This document shows positions 51,890 through 63,371 of a DNA stretch of 64,000 nt, in pieces. A program made the translations under genes and the position numbers. The notes beneath the pieces are model-generated. The model saw only the letters and a list, made by a program, of their open reading frames with translations. It did not search any database and was not told the origin of the DNA. The first letter of the stretch is position 1; the number at the start of each line of letters is the position of its first letter. Origin of the DNA: Achatina immaculata (lineage: Eukaryota; Mollusca; Gastropoda; Stylommatophora; Achatinidae); assembly GCA_009760885.1 (NCBI GenBank), contig CM019696.1:49654574-49718573 (forward strand), given 5' to 3'.

Positions 51890-53833
51890 AACTTAAGAAC
51901 CGCTTCAGTGTCCTACAAGACGAAGCAGAAATGTCCATATTAGAGTTCAATAAAACACTACAGGAAACAGCAAAAGAGGTGCTGGGATATCGGAAAAGGA
52001 GAAAAGAGGAATGGATAAGTGAGACCACATGGGAAAAGATGGAGCAAAGAAAACAAATCAAGAAAAAATTACTGAACACCAAATCACAACGGCTTAAAGA
52101 ACGAGTTTTAAGTAATTATGCACAAAAAGACAAAGAAGTGAAGGAATCATGCCGTCAAGATAAACGTCAATATTATGACAACTTAGCAGAAACAGCAGAG
52201 AAAGCAGCATATACAAATGACATGAAAACCATATATAAAATCACAAAGCAGATGACAGGTAACTTCAACACAAGATGTGAAAGTGCAGTAAGAACACAAA
52301 ATGGACAACTGGTCAGTGGAGAAAGAGAAAAAATTGAAAGATGGAGGGAACACTTTAACACCCTACTAAACAGAACACAAGCAGCACAAGCAATAGATAT
52401 ACCTGAAGCAAAAGCGGAACTAAACATCAATACAGGACCAATAACAATAAATGAAGTTAAGGAGGCGATAAAGATGCTAAAATCAGACAGGGCACCAGGT
52501 GAAGATGAAGTGACTGCTGAGATGTTGAAAGCAGAAGAAACAGAAACACCAAAACAACTTTGCCGGATATTACAACAAATTTGGGATTTAGAAAAAGCCC
52601 CAGAGGAGTGGAAAACTGGTCTTATAGTAAAACTACCAAAGAAGGGTGACCTCAGAGATTGCGGGAACTGGAGAGGCATTACCCTACTGCCACTCACTAG
52701 TAAAGTATTTTGCAGAATAATCTTTTCTTGAGGAAAAACTTCGGAAAGAGCAGGCAGGATTTAGGAAAGGAAGATCATGCATAGACCACATATTTATACT
52801 TAGACAAATATTAGAACAGGCAAATGAGTGGCATAGCACAACATATGCATTATTCATAGATTTTGAGAAAGCCTTTGACAGTGTCAACAGAGATGCACTG
52901 TGGAAAATCCTAAGATGGCATGGCCTCCCCCATAAAATAGTTAATGTAATCAAAGCCCTATACGAGGGTTTTCAGTGCAAAGTTATCTGTGGAGAACATA
53001 CCTCCAGCAGCTTTAGGGTACAAACAGGAGTGAAACAGGGATGTGTACTATCACCAACATTATTTATCTTGGCAGTAGACTGGTAAATGAAGGAGGCAAC
53101 ATCAGACAAACGCAGAGGATTACAATGGACCCTTGACACAGTGCTGGAGGACCTTGACTTTGCGGACGACATTTGTCTATTATCAAGCAGTCACAAAGAT
53201 ATGCAAGATAAAATAAACAAGCTAACTCAGAATGCAAACAACATAGGACTAAAGATGAACGTAGGAAAGACAAAGTTAATGAAGCAAAATGTGAACAACA
53301 GAAATGTACTCAGAGTAGATAACAAGTTAGTGGAGGAGGTCAACGAATTTGTATACCTTGGCAGCAGAGTAGTAGAAAATGGAGACAGCACAGAGGACAC
53401 CAACAGCAGACTTACTAGAGCAAACCAGGCTTTTGCAATGCTGCAGAATATATGGAAATCAAATAAACTAAGCATAAATATGAAAATCAGGATATTTAAG
53501 AGTAATGTTCTAAGTGTACTACTCTATGGAAGTGAATGCTGAAAAATCACCAAAACCATAGAAAACAAGTTGAATTCTTTCCAGACTAAATGTTTACGAA
53601 GAATTAAAAAAATATTTTGGCCAAACACCATAAGAAATAACATTTTATTAGCAGAAATGCAGATGAAGCCACTGACAACAATTATTGAGGAAAGACGCTG
53701 GCGATGGTTGGGACATGTACTCCGAATGACTGACAACTCACTACCAAAAATAGCACTAAGATGGACACCACAGGGGAGCAGAAGTAAGGGTAGACCAAAA
53801 GAGACATGGAGAAGAACAACAGAAAGGATGTTG
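51890..53833 (+). mobile_element. Family F LINE copy 2, inverted 5' segment
   Basis: The body of the same insertion, inverted relative to its 3' segment. Encodes the linker after the endonuclease, the whole RT and C-terminus up to RRTTERML, ending GGATGTTGA at 53833, exactly where the other segment begins (GATGTTGAGC on its strand). The arrangement (inverted 5' part, sense 3' part, tail, 12-bp target duplication AACTCATTCAAT at 51747-51758 and 53834-53845) is the twin-priming product known from L1. Confidence 0.88.
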
Positions 53834-53842
53834 AACTCATTC
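51890..53842 (+). pseudogene. Polyprotein of family F LINE copy 2
   Basis: About 275 codons stay open to 52731: LKNRFSVLQDEAEMSIL, a charged linker, GERE KIERWREHFNTLLN-type block, KEAIKMLKSDRAPGEDEVTA and KKGDLRDCGNWRGITLLPLT. A ~20-bp deletion near 52723 after RIIF shifts the frame; then QAGFRKGRSCIDHIF, FIDFEKAFDSV, GVKQGCVLSPTLF, an in-frame TAA in the DW-LMKEA region (53083), LDFADDICLL and the C-terminal RRWRWLGHVLRM, SKGRPKETWRR. Compared with copy 1, the catalytic motifs are intact. The endonuclease is missing, so the copy is dead. Confidence 0.87.
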
Positions 53843-53958
53843 AATAATAACATAAAATTCACTTATGAAATTTCTGACAAGTCTGTCAACTTTTTAGACA
53901 TTAAAATTTTTATTGGCAGAAACAGGCTTGCCACCTCTGTATTTTACAAGCCCACCGA

Positions 53959-54809
53959 CAGCCACACCTATTTACTTTACACCTCTTCACATCCTGAAGC
54001 CTGTAAGAACTCCATCCCACACTCCCAACTCATCCGTCTTCGCCGCATATATCAGGATAATTTGCACTTTGTAGATCAGTCCAACAAGTTATTAGAATTT
54101 TTCCGTCATTGCCACTACCCAGAAAGGGTCCTTCGTGAAGCCTTCAACCGTATCAAACTAGTGAGCCGCAAAGAAGTATTCAGGAAAAAGCCTGTTACTC
54201 CATCTGACAGAGTTAAGTTAGTACTACCTTTCCACCCGCACGGTGAGATGGTTAAGAAAATTTTTTATCGTCATCTGTAGCTAATCCAACTCGACCCCGA
54301 CACTCATGACATTTTCTCTGATCCACCCCTATTGGCATACAAACGTGAGTCAAACCTTAAGGACATCCTCGTCCACAGCCACTTGAAGCAGAGCCTTACA
54401 TATGTTGTACTAGAAAATGTAACCGCCCAAGCTGCGTTACATGCCCTGTAGTCTGGGAAACGAAAACGATCACCTTTCCCAAAATTATCCTCACTCTTCA
54501 TGAGGGATTCACATGCGAGTCCCGTAATGTGATATATGTTATCGTTTGCAAAAGATGCAGGATAACGTATATTAGTGAGACTGGCCTCAGATTAGGGGAC
54601 AGCATGCAAAAACATCTGTACGACATCACCCAGCATGCTTTGAAACCAGTCCCAAATCATTTCAATGGCCCCAACCACAGAGGCAAATCTGATTTTCTGG
54701 TAACAGCCATCAAACAATGTCACGCAGATGACACAAGCCGCCTGGCGCTTGAGAACCTCTTCATTCAAAATTATGGAACGCTGGAGCCACATGCGTTAAA
54801 CTCACTGTT
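53959..54809 (+). pseudogene. Penelope-like RT thumb and GIY-YIG domain, copy 1
   Basis: Frame 1: TSSHPEACKNSIPHSQLIRL, LEFFRHCHYPERVLREAFNR, then HPHGEMVKKIFYRHL and TAG at 54278, continuing in the same frame LIQLDPDTHDIFSDPPLLAY and NLKDILVHSHLKQS. After a shift, CNRPSCVTCPVVW (Cys-rich knuckle), CESRNVIYVIVCKRC, ITYISETGLRLGDSM and RLALENLFIQNYGTLEPHAL. The IYV-C-x2-C-YIS-ETG order is a GIY-YIG endonuclease with YIG changed to YIS; Arg follows. In this class the endonuclease nicks the target for reverse transcription. Confidence 0.82.
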
Positions 54810-55660
54810 CAGCCACACCTATTTACTTTACACCTCTTCACATCCTGAAGCCTGTAAGAACTCCATCCCACACTCCCAACTCATCCGTCTTCGCCGCATA
54901 TATCAGGATAATTTGCACTTTGTAGATCAGTCCAACAAGTTATTAGAATTTTTCCGTCATTGCCACTACCCAGAAAGGGTCCTTCGTGAAGCCTTCAACC
55001 GTATCAAACTAGTGAGCCGCAAAGAAGTATTCAGGAAAAAGCCTGTTACTCCATCTGACAGAGTTAAGTTAGTACTACCTTTCCACCCGCACGGTGAGAT
55101 GGTTAAGAAAATTTTTTATCGTCATCTGTAGCTAATCCAACTCGACCCCGACACTCGTGACATTTTCTCTGATCCACCCCTATTGGCATACAAACGTGAG
55201 TCAAACCTTAAGGACATCCTCGTCCACAGCCACTTGAAGCAGAGCCTTACATATGTTGTACTAGAAAATGTAACCGCCCAAGCTGCGTTACATGCCCTGT
55301 AGTCTGGGAAACGAAAACGATCACCTTTCCCAAAATTATCCTCACTCTTCATGAGGGATTCACATGCGAGTCCCGTAATGTGATATATGTTATCGTTTGC
55401 AAAAGATGCAGGATAACGTATATTAGTGAGACTGGCCTCAGATTAGGGGACAGCATGCAAAAACATCTGTACGACATCACCCAGCATGCTTTGAAACCAG
55501 TCCCAAATCATTTCAATGGCCCCAACCACAGAGGCAAATCTGATTTTCTGGTAACAGCCATCAAACAATGTCACGCAGATGACACAAGCCGCCTGGCGCT
55601 TGAGAACCTCTTCATTCAAAATTATGGAACGCTGGAGCCACATGCGTTAAACTCACTGTT
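54810..55660 (+). pseudogene. Penelope-like RT thumb and GIY-YIG domain, copy 2
   Basis: Near-exact repeat of 53959-54809; the only change I can see is CTCATGAC to CTCGTGAC (54306 versus 55157). The join reads through: ALNSLFS of copy 1 runs in frame into HTYLLYTSSHPE of copy 2, giving a 200-codon frame (54529-55131) across the junction. CAG is present at both breakpoints and after copy 2. Confidence 0.9.
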
Positions 55661-56384
55661 CAGTTACACTTAATATTTTCTTCAATCAATATAGTACCTC
55701 TCCACTAAGCTCCACCCCCTCTTACTTGTCAAACCTCCTCACAGCAACCCCTCTTCCCTAATCATCTGTTTCAACGTTTCCTGGCTAGGTCAACATTGTA
55801 TCACTCTCTATTCCCTCCCCGGTTCCCCATCCACCACCCCCAGTTACAACCCACCGACCACATGTCACAGGTCTCCATTTAAACAGTCTCCACTTTCTAC
55901 TAAATCCATTCCTGACACACATCGCCGGACAAGCCACACCTCACACTTTACAGCTAAGTACACTATTTAATTTTTTTTTTTTAATCATGTGAATCTATAC
56001 TTTATCTCCTCTCTCTATTTATTCGTCCTGCATGTTTTTGCATGATTAAGGCTCACGCCGAAACGTCACAACTTTGTAGTCGTTAAGTAATAAAGCTATT
56101 CCTACATTTTTGCTAGTTTATACATTCTGATATCACAGCTTTACTGCAGTGCTTCGTGTATAGTTATATACTTACACACTAATTATTGTGTGTTAATGTT
56201 AATTTCTCTCTGCACAACACACTTAAGAAAAAAATAGTGGAAATTAATCGGTGAATGTATTTAAATGACAGCTCAGTGTTAGCATAAAGACAACGGAAAA
56301 AGAGCAAATTCAAAGGGCAGATATAGCACCAAAGTAACGCAAATATACCCCAATCGGTGCATGAACAACATATCACGTCCTTGA

Positions 56385-56890
56385 CACAAACACAGTACAA
56401 ACATAAGACAACCATACCAAAATCAGAGCACAAATATATTTCAGCGCAAACAAAGCATAAACGTACTAACAACACGCCACAAACACTACAAACACAACAT
56501 AAATATACTAACAACACCAAGGATAGTACAAACACAACACAAACGTACTAACAACTCGCCACAGATAGTACAAACACAACACAAACGTACTAACAACGCG
56601 CCACAGATAATACAAAAGCAACACAAGCATCCTAACAACACACCACAGACAATACAAACACAACACAAACATACTAACAACGAGCAAGAGATAGTACAAA
56701 CACATCACAAACATACTAACAACGAGCAACAGACAATACAAAACATAACACAAACACACTAACAACACCACCATAGACAGGTACAAACACAGCACAAAGC
56801 ATACTAACAACACGCCACTGTTAGTACAAATGCAACACAAACACACTAACAACACACCACAAACAATACAAACTCAGCACAAACATGGCG
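56385..56890. repeat. 42-bp diverged minisatellite, about 12 copies
   Basis: Units contain ACTAACAACACGCCACAGA and TACAAACACAACACAAAC with several substitutions each. Confidence 0.92.
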
Positions 56891-56979
56891 CAGCACGAAA
56901 ATCTTTTTCAGAGCAAACACCATGTCACAGAACCCGAGGGGAAAACGTCCCTGAACTGAGGTGTAGTTTTGCTGAGACA

Positions 56980-57350
56980 TATCATGTAGCTATGGGCAAC
57001 TGAAATGTGATTCCTACGAAAGAATATTAAGAATACCACGAACAGCTCAAATAAAAAAAAAAAGAACTGAAGATTGCCTAATGAAAGCCAATGATAATCG
57101 CACCTTAAGAAACACACTGCGTGGAAGACAGTTAAGTTTATTTGGTCATTTACTGAGAATAAGAGGGGAAGAAAATATGGTGAAAACGGGGGAAAATATG
57201 AAACAGGAAAGGGAAAGACAGAAGAAGAAAGAAAATCTTAGATGGCTTGGCAAAACGGGGTGAGAGAAGAAAAAAAGAAAAGAAAACGAGAGAACTGACT
57301 GGTGACATGAAAAATCGAAAACTGTGGCGAGACGTGGCACATGATGTTGA
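56980..57350 (+). pseudogene. RTE-like LINE C-terminal remnant
   Basis: Pieces in order: a RILRIPRTAQIKKKKE segment, then NRTLRNTLRGRQLSLFGHLL with RGEENMVKTG, a charged QERERQKKKENLRWLGKTG, and TGDMKNRKLWRDVAHDVD-like residues in another frame. Typical of RTE-type C-termini, where a GHL/M block precedes GRP and a LWR block. Low-complexity A/G runs replace parts of it. Confidence 0.6.
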
Positions 57351-57539
57351 CGAGGTAGAAGTTCTTGTCTGTTGATGTCCTGGGAAGAAGCCAGGACACT
57401 GGGCTGACCTGGCAGTTTTCCCCCAGCTTCTTGCAGCTGTTGATCAGACTTTAACTTCGGTGTAAGCTTAGTGCACGTTAAAAAAGGAGTTTTGACCAAT
57501 GACCACGAAAAAATGTGGCTTTAACTGGTTTACAGACTC

Positions 57540-59690
57540 AGAAGTAATCCCGGTCACTGATTGTGATTTACTGGCCCTGAAGTAAACCTTATCTCTGACT
57601 ATGATTTACTGGCCATGAAGTAGACCTTATCTCTGACTATGATTTACTGGCCATGAAGTAGACCTTATCTCTGACTATGATTTACTGGCCATGAAGTAGA
57701 CCTTATCTCTGACTATGATTTACTGGCCATGAAGTAGACCTTATCTCTGACTATGATTTACTGGCCATGAAGTAAACCTTATCTCTGACTATGATTTACT
57801 GGCCATGAAGTAGACCTTATCTATGAGTATAATTTACTGGCCCTGAAGTAAACCTTATAGACTATGATTTATTGGCCATGAAGTAAACCTTATCTCTGAC
57901 TATGATTTACTGGCCATGAAGTAGGCCTTATCTATGAGTATGATTTACTGGCCCTGAAGTAAACCTTATAGACTATGATTTATTGGCCATGAAGTAAACC
58001 TTATCTCTGACTATGATTTACTGGCCATGAAGTAAACCTTATCTCTGACTATGATTTATTGGCCATGAAGTAAACCTTATCTCTGACTATGATTTACTGG
58101 CCCTGAAGTAAACTTTATCTCTGACTATGATTTACTGGCCATGAAGTAGACCTTATCACTAACAATAATTTACCGGCCATGAGGTTAATCTTGTCACTGA
58201 CTATGATTTACTGACCTTGAAATAAACCTCGTCACTGACTGTGATTTACTGGATATGAATTTAACATTGTCACTTACTATGATTTATTGACCCTGAAGTA
58301 AAACGTATCACTGACTATGATTTACTGGCCCTAAAGTAAACATTATCCCTGGTTATGATTTACGGACGCTGAAGTAAACCTTGTCACTGAGTATTATTTA
58401 CTGACCTGAAGTAAACCTTATCACTGACTACGATTTACTGACCCTGAAGTAAACCTTATCTCTGACTATGATTTACTGGCCATGAATCTAACACTGTCAC
58501 TTATTATGATTTACTGACCCTGAAGAAAACCTTACAACTGACTATGATTTACTGCCATTGATGTTAACTCTGTCACTGACTATGATTTACTGACCTCGAA
58601 GTTAATCTTCGCAGTGACTATGATTTACTGACGCTGAAGTTAATCTCATCCCTAATTATGATTTACTGATCCTGAAGTTAAACTTGTCACTGACTATGAT
58701 GTACTGACTCTGAAGTTGACCTTATCTCTGACTATGATTTACTGTCCATGAAGTAAATCTATCACTGACTATGATATACTGGCCATGAGGTAAATCTTAT
58801 CACTATCTATGATTTACCGGCCGTGAAGTAAACGATATCTCTGACTATGATCTACCGTCTATGAAGTAAATCTTATGACTGACTATGGTTTACTGGCCAT
58901 GAAATAAACCTTATCTATTGCTATTATTTACTGGCCATGAAGTAAACCTTATCACTGACTATGATTTACTGGCTATGAAGTAAACCTTATCTCTGATTAT
59001 AATTTACTGGTCATGAAATAAACCTTATGTCTGACTACGATTTACTGGCCATGAAATAAACCTTATCTCTGACTATGATTTACTGGGCATGAAGTAATCC
59101 ATATCACTGACTATGATTTACTGGGCATGAAGTAATCCTTATCTCTTACTATGATTTACAAGGCATGAAGTAATCTTTATTTCTGACTATGATTTACTGG
59201 CCATGAGGTAAACGTTATCACTGTCTATGATTTCCTGATCCTGGAGTAAACCTTATCACCTACTATGATTTGCTTACCCTGAAGTAAAGCTTCTCACTGA
59301 CTGCGATTTACTGGCCCTAAAGTAAACGTTATCTCCGACTATGATTTTCTGATCGCGAAGTAAACCTTGTCACTGACTATGATTTACTGGCCATGAATCA
59401 AATCTTATCACTGACTATGATTTACTGACTCTGAAGTTAACCTTGTCACTGATTATGATTTACTGACCCTGAAGTAAACTTTATCACTGACTATGATTTA
59501 CTGACTCTGAAGTTAACCTTATCACTGACTATGATTTACTGGCCACGAAATTAACCTTGTCACTAACTATGATTCACTGGCCATGAAGTTAACTTTGTCA
59601 ATGACTATGATTTTCTGACCCTGACGTAAATCACTGACTGTGATTTATTGGCCCTAAAGTAAACCTTGTCTCCTACGTAAAGCTTCTCAT
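57540..59690. repeat. 38-bp satellite, about 56 copies
   Basis: Unit contains ATGATTTACTGGCCATGAAG and TAAACCTTATCTCTGACT. From about 57590 to 58140 the units are almost identical; further right they diverge steadily (GGCC to GACC, AAG to AAT, and others), with a few re-homogenised runs near 58900-59200. Confidence 0.96.
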
Positions 59691-59694
59691 CTTC

Positions 59695-60215
59695 CTTTTG
59701 CCTCAATTTACACATTTTCATTTAGTATACATGCGACTAATACAGCAGATAATTAGACGTGTCTTCCAAGTAAATATCATTACTCACAAACCGTTTTGCC
59801 CCGTTTATTCTATTATATAAAGATTTTAAAATCAATAAAGTGTCTACATTCAGAAGTATATGTGTAAGAAAGCTATTGACGACTTTAAAGTAATTTAGAA
59901 GCAACCCCTGTTTTGTACTAACCCCTTTTAAGTCCTGTTGGTTGCCTGCCTCGCAAAAGGAAAAGTTGATAAAAGACAAAATAGTGGGCGGAGTTGCCAA
60001 AATGGGCGGGGAAAAGAGCATCGCCTCAAGTTTCCTCCCTTTGTCATTTCTGGTCTTTGTTTCGCCCAAAACCAGTTAAAAAAAAAAACAAAAAAACAGT
60101 GGGTCTTGACATGATGTTGTGTCGATCACGGACATGCTGGCTGAAACTGCGAACTTCATATACGACGTGTTGGTGAACTTGTCTTTTTTTTTTAATGTAG
60201 ACTAGGATCCTGAAA
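59695..60215. other. Unassigned stretch
   Basis: No gene or element recognised. A-rich run at 60077-60098. Confidence 0.4.
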
Positions 60216-61302
60216 CAGAGGAAACAGAGATTCATTATGGAGAATTTTATGTCTATATGGAATACCATCTAAAATTGTCAACATCATTAAGGACTTATAC
60301 AATGGATATGGTTGTGCAGTCAAGACAGAAGAAGGGATGAGTGAATGGTTCCAGATTGAAACAGGTGTGAAACAAGGATGTATACTGTCTCCTTTACTTT
60401 TTGGGATTACAATAGACTTCATAATGACAAAATGCTGCACAGGTAACACAGGTATTGACTGGGTACATGGGACAAAACTAGAAGATCTTGATTTTGCTGA
60501 TGACATAACTCTTATCAGTAATCATGTGAATTCCATGCAAGAAAAAACAGATAGCCTATCTTCACTGGCTAGCAAAATAGGACTTGAAATTAACAAGGAC
60601 AAAACAAAGATAATGAAAATTCCCATCAATCAAAATGGAAAAATACACATAGAAGGGACAGATATTGAAGAAGTCAATCAATTTGCATACCTTGGCAGCT
60701 ACATAGACCAGGATGGTGACACTAGAAAGGAAGTTAGGATCAGAATTGCAAAAGCAGCATCAATCTTCAAGAATCTTGAGAACATATGGAATTCAAAAGT
60801 TATAAGCACAAAAACCAAGTTAAGACTATTCAATTCAAATGTAATATCCACCCTCATTTATGCATGCGAAAGCTGGAAAACAACTAAAGAAATAGAAAAG
60901 AAATTAGACTCTTTTGAAAACAAATGCCTAAGGAAAATACTCGGCATCAAGTGGAATGAATTCAAGAACAATGCAGAGATAAGACAGATGACTGAACAAC
61001 AACCAGTCTCACGAGTGATCAGGAAAAGGAGATGGACATATGTTGGTCACTTGATGAGAAGAAATGATCAGAGAATCCCAAAACAAGCTATCAAGTGGAA
61101 CACAACAGGCCGAAGAAAAAGAGGCAGACCGCGTGAAACTCTAAAGAGGACATTATTAAGAGAGGCCAAGTTAACAGGCATAACATCCTTTGATGAGGTT
61201 GAAAGACTCGCCGAAGACAGGAAAAATTGGCGAACTACTTTGCGAGCCCTATGTGACGTCTAACGGCACGGGAAGGATATAAGATATAAGATATAAGATA
61301 AG
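60216..61302 (+). mobile_element. RTE-like LINE, family A copy 5 (best preserved)
   Basis: A 5'-truncated LINE starting in the RT (ENFMSIWNTI-like, then IVNIIKDLYNGYGCAVKTEE) and running through a 308-codon frame to the stop at 61261-61263. The 3' end reads CGGCACGGGAAGGATATAAG, followed by repeated ATAAGAT to about 61302. The truncation removes endonuclease and RT motif A. Confidence 0.9.
60337..61263 (+). pseudogene. RT palm-thumb and C-terminus of family A LINE
   Basis: 308 open codons without a stop. GVKQGCILSPLLFGI (residues 9-23, motif B), LDFADDITLISNHVNSM (about 52-68, catalytic FADD), GLEINKDKTKIM, NQFAYLGSYIDQDGDTRKEV, IYACESWKTTKEI, RRWTYVGHLMRRNDQRI and RRKRGRPRETLKRTLLREAK near the end. 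The ATG at 60337 is internal to the former polyprotein; the frame is open upstream to about 60270. Absence of decay suggests a young insertion. It is not functional alone. Confidence 0.87.
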
Positions 61303-61494
61303 GATCCTGTTAACTCTATGTTTTCCCGGGTTCACGTATCAGATGTAGGCATTTATCCTACTCAAGCAATTTAGATTCTTTGAAGTTACTCTTTTGCCAG
61401 TCATTTTATTTATTGCATGTTAATGTATGGGTCACTTTAACAAGTGAAACGTTGTATACAACATTTAACTGGCTTCATTATTTTTTTACTGCAG

Positions 61495-61592
61495 GTGCTA
61501 GGGAACAACGCCGGATACTTTATACATGGCGGAAATGTATGTGTTGTTCATGATGTGTTTGGCTTTCGTGTACGTCAAGGCAGCTAATGAGC
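61495..61592 (+). CDS. Candidate host exon with signal peptide
   Basis: A short segment with splice sites on both sides: an acceptor with a T-rich tract and TTTTTTTACTGCAG just before 61495 and a strong donor GTAAGTT at 61593. The ATG at 61526 starts MAEMYVLFMMCLAFVYVKAA, then NE, a hydrophobic leader with an AA-type signal-peptidase site, as in secreted or type I membrane proteins. 30 bases of 5' untranslated sequence precede it. The exon ends after codon 22 plus one base (phase 1), a common phase for signal-peptide exons. No downstream exon is visible within 2.4 kb, so the product is unknown. It could be a chance match; splice and leader features together make it the best host-gene candidate here. 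Confidence 0.45.
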
Positions 61593-61611
61593 GTAAGTTA
61601 AAATATATTTC

Positions 61612-62030
<419 letters not shown>

Positions 62031-62174
62031 AACTTCCTCCCGTACCATTTAAAATCAATACCTCATCTTTAAACTCAAAAACCTTTTCAATATTTACTTG
62101 GCTACAGAGAGCATATCTCCTTAAACATCTGCTTCTCTTCCTTACTATAAACCGTATTTTGTAAGAACAGTCCT

Positions 62175-62250
62175 CATTTAGAGGCCTACAGGAGTGCTGT
62201 TTAGGACGCAACGTTCCGCAAGGGACATGCAAATGAATGAATGAAAGTCC
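62175..62250 (+). mobile_element. RTE-like LINE family D 3' end fragment
   Basis: 76 bp matching 1150-1225: GAGGCCTACAGGAGTGCTGT, CCGCAAGGGACATGCAAATG and a short (GAAT)n tail. Only the last 25 codons are present. Confidence 0.85.
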
Positions 62251-62311
62251 TCATTTTAAAGTCCCTGTCCATGTCCTTAGTGTGCTTGGCGGAAAATAAA
62301 TGTTCGTAATT

Positions 62312-62547
62312 TTAACTCTTTCGTTCGTGAATTGCTTTCCACGCTGTCGGAAAAAAAATGTTGAGAAATTATGGTGCAAAAAAACTGGAAGGAAGCTACT
62401 ATATAATTTAAAAACGTGGGTTGGGTTAGAAATATGCTACTTTTCATTTCGTTTAGACTTTGCATAAATATTGCTCTGCACATTGATTCACAGAATCGCG
62501 CAATATCTACCATCTCTACCTGTGTTGTCTTGGAGCAAAAGAGTTAA
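62312..62547. mobile_element. TTAA-flanked MITE, copy 2
   Basis: 236 bp bounded by TTAA: starts TTAACTCTTTCGTTCG, ends GGAGCAAAAGAGTTAA. Its right part (CTGTGTTGTCTTGGAGCAAAAG-like) resembles the reverse complement of the left part of the copy at 18807, so the two lie in opposite orientation. Confidence 0.7.
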
Positions 62548-62549
62548 AA

Positions 62550-63275
62550 CCTGTCAAGCAGTTAAATAAAACGTAGCAGGAACAACCAAAACCATCAGAA
62601 GAATAGCGATTGTACGCGGAAGTTTTGGGTGCAAGAAGGTGGAGAAAGTAGGTCGTCAAAGTAGGACTGACAAATACTGTTTCTTTCCCAGGATCCGGCA
62701 CGTTAAATTATATTTAATTCAATAGCAGGCCGTTCCGAGAAAAAGCGCCATATTTTTTTTTTTTTATTTGTCGTGAGAACAAATTGTGACAAAACAGGAT
62801 GTTGTATAACTGAAGAGACGCAGATACAGCAACAGAAAATGAAGATCTTTTTTTAATGAAATTAAAAAGTTGTCATGGAACAGGCAGCAAACTTTATAAA
62901 TATCAACGAAACAATCAAGAAAGCCAGAAGCATTGTAAAACTGTCCAGAAAGTTGCCTGTAAGGAATGAAATGTTACAAAATTCTATGAAAGCTGAATAT
63001 GGCAGTGGAGGGGAAAAAAAACTATTATTTTGTTTTTAAATTTAAAAACTCGGTGAAACAGTTTCCTGGCAGAACTTGAGTAGTTCTTGGAGTTCAACAC
63101 TGTCCAAAGTCCGATGCCACGTTACGTCATAATTTGTAACGCTAATTTCTTTGGTATTTCATCTTGATCAGTTATGTAGTTTTGTTCATACTTCATTTTT
63201 ATCAGTTACATAATCTGCCCGTATTTCCTTTTCATGAATTATGTAATTTGTCCGTATTTCGCTTTCCTCAATTAT
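62550..63275. other. Unassigned stretch
   Basis: No gene or element recognised; poly(T) run at about 62753-62766. Confidence 0.4.
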
Positions 63276-63278
63276 GGC

Positions 63279-63281
63279 TAC

Positions 63282-63340
<59 letters not shown>

Positions 63341-63341
63341 C
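63279..63341. repeat. (TAG)n microsatellite
   Basis: About 21 uninterrupted TAG triplets. Confidence 0.97.
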
Positions 63342-63371
63342 ATGATGTGTCATACAATCTTTCGCCCACAG

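Larger units (their letters stand above)
53846..56177 (+). mobile_element. Penelope-like retroelement 2, sense, with internal duplication
   Basis: The sense element starts in the RT thumb (SDKSVNFLDIKIFIGRNRLA, VFYKPTDSHTYLLYTSSHPE) and continues through the linker to a GIY-YIG domain. The segment 53959-54809 is repeated immediately at 54810-55660 (851 bp), then come the 3' untranslated region and terminus with GGCTCACGCCGAAACGTC and TAATAAAGCTATTCC at about 56048-56097 and a conserved end to 56177. No catalytic RT core is present; the left end abuts the LINE insertion. Confidence 0.8.
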
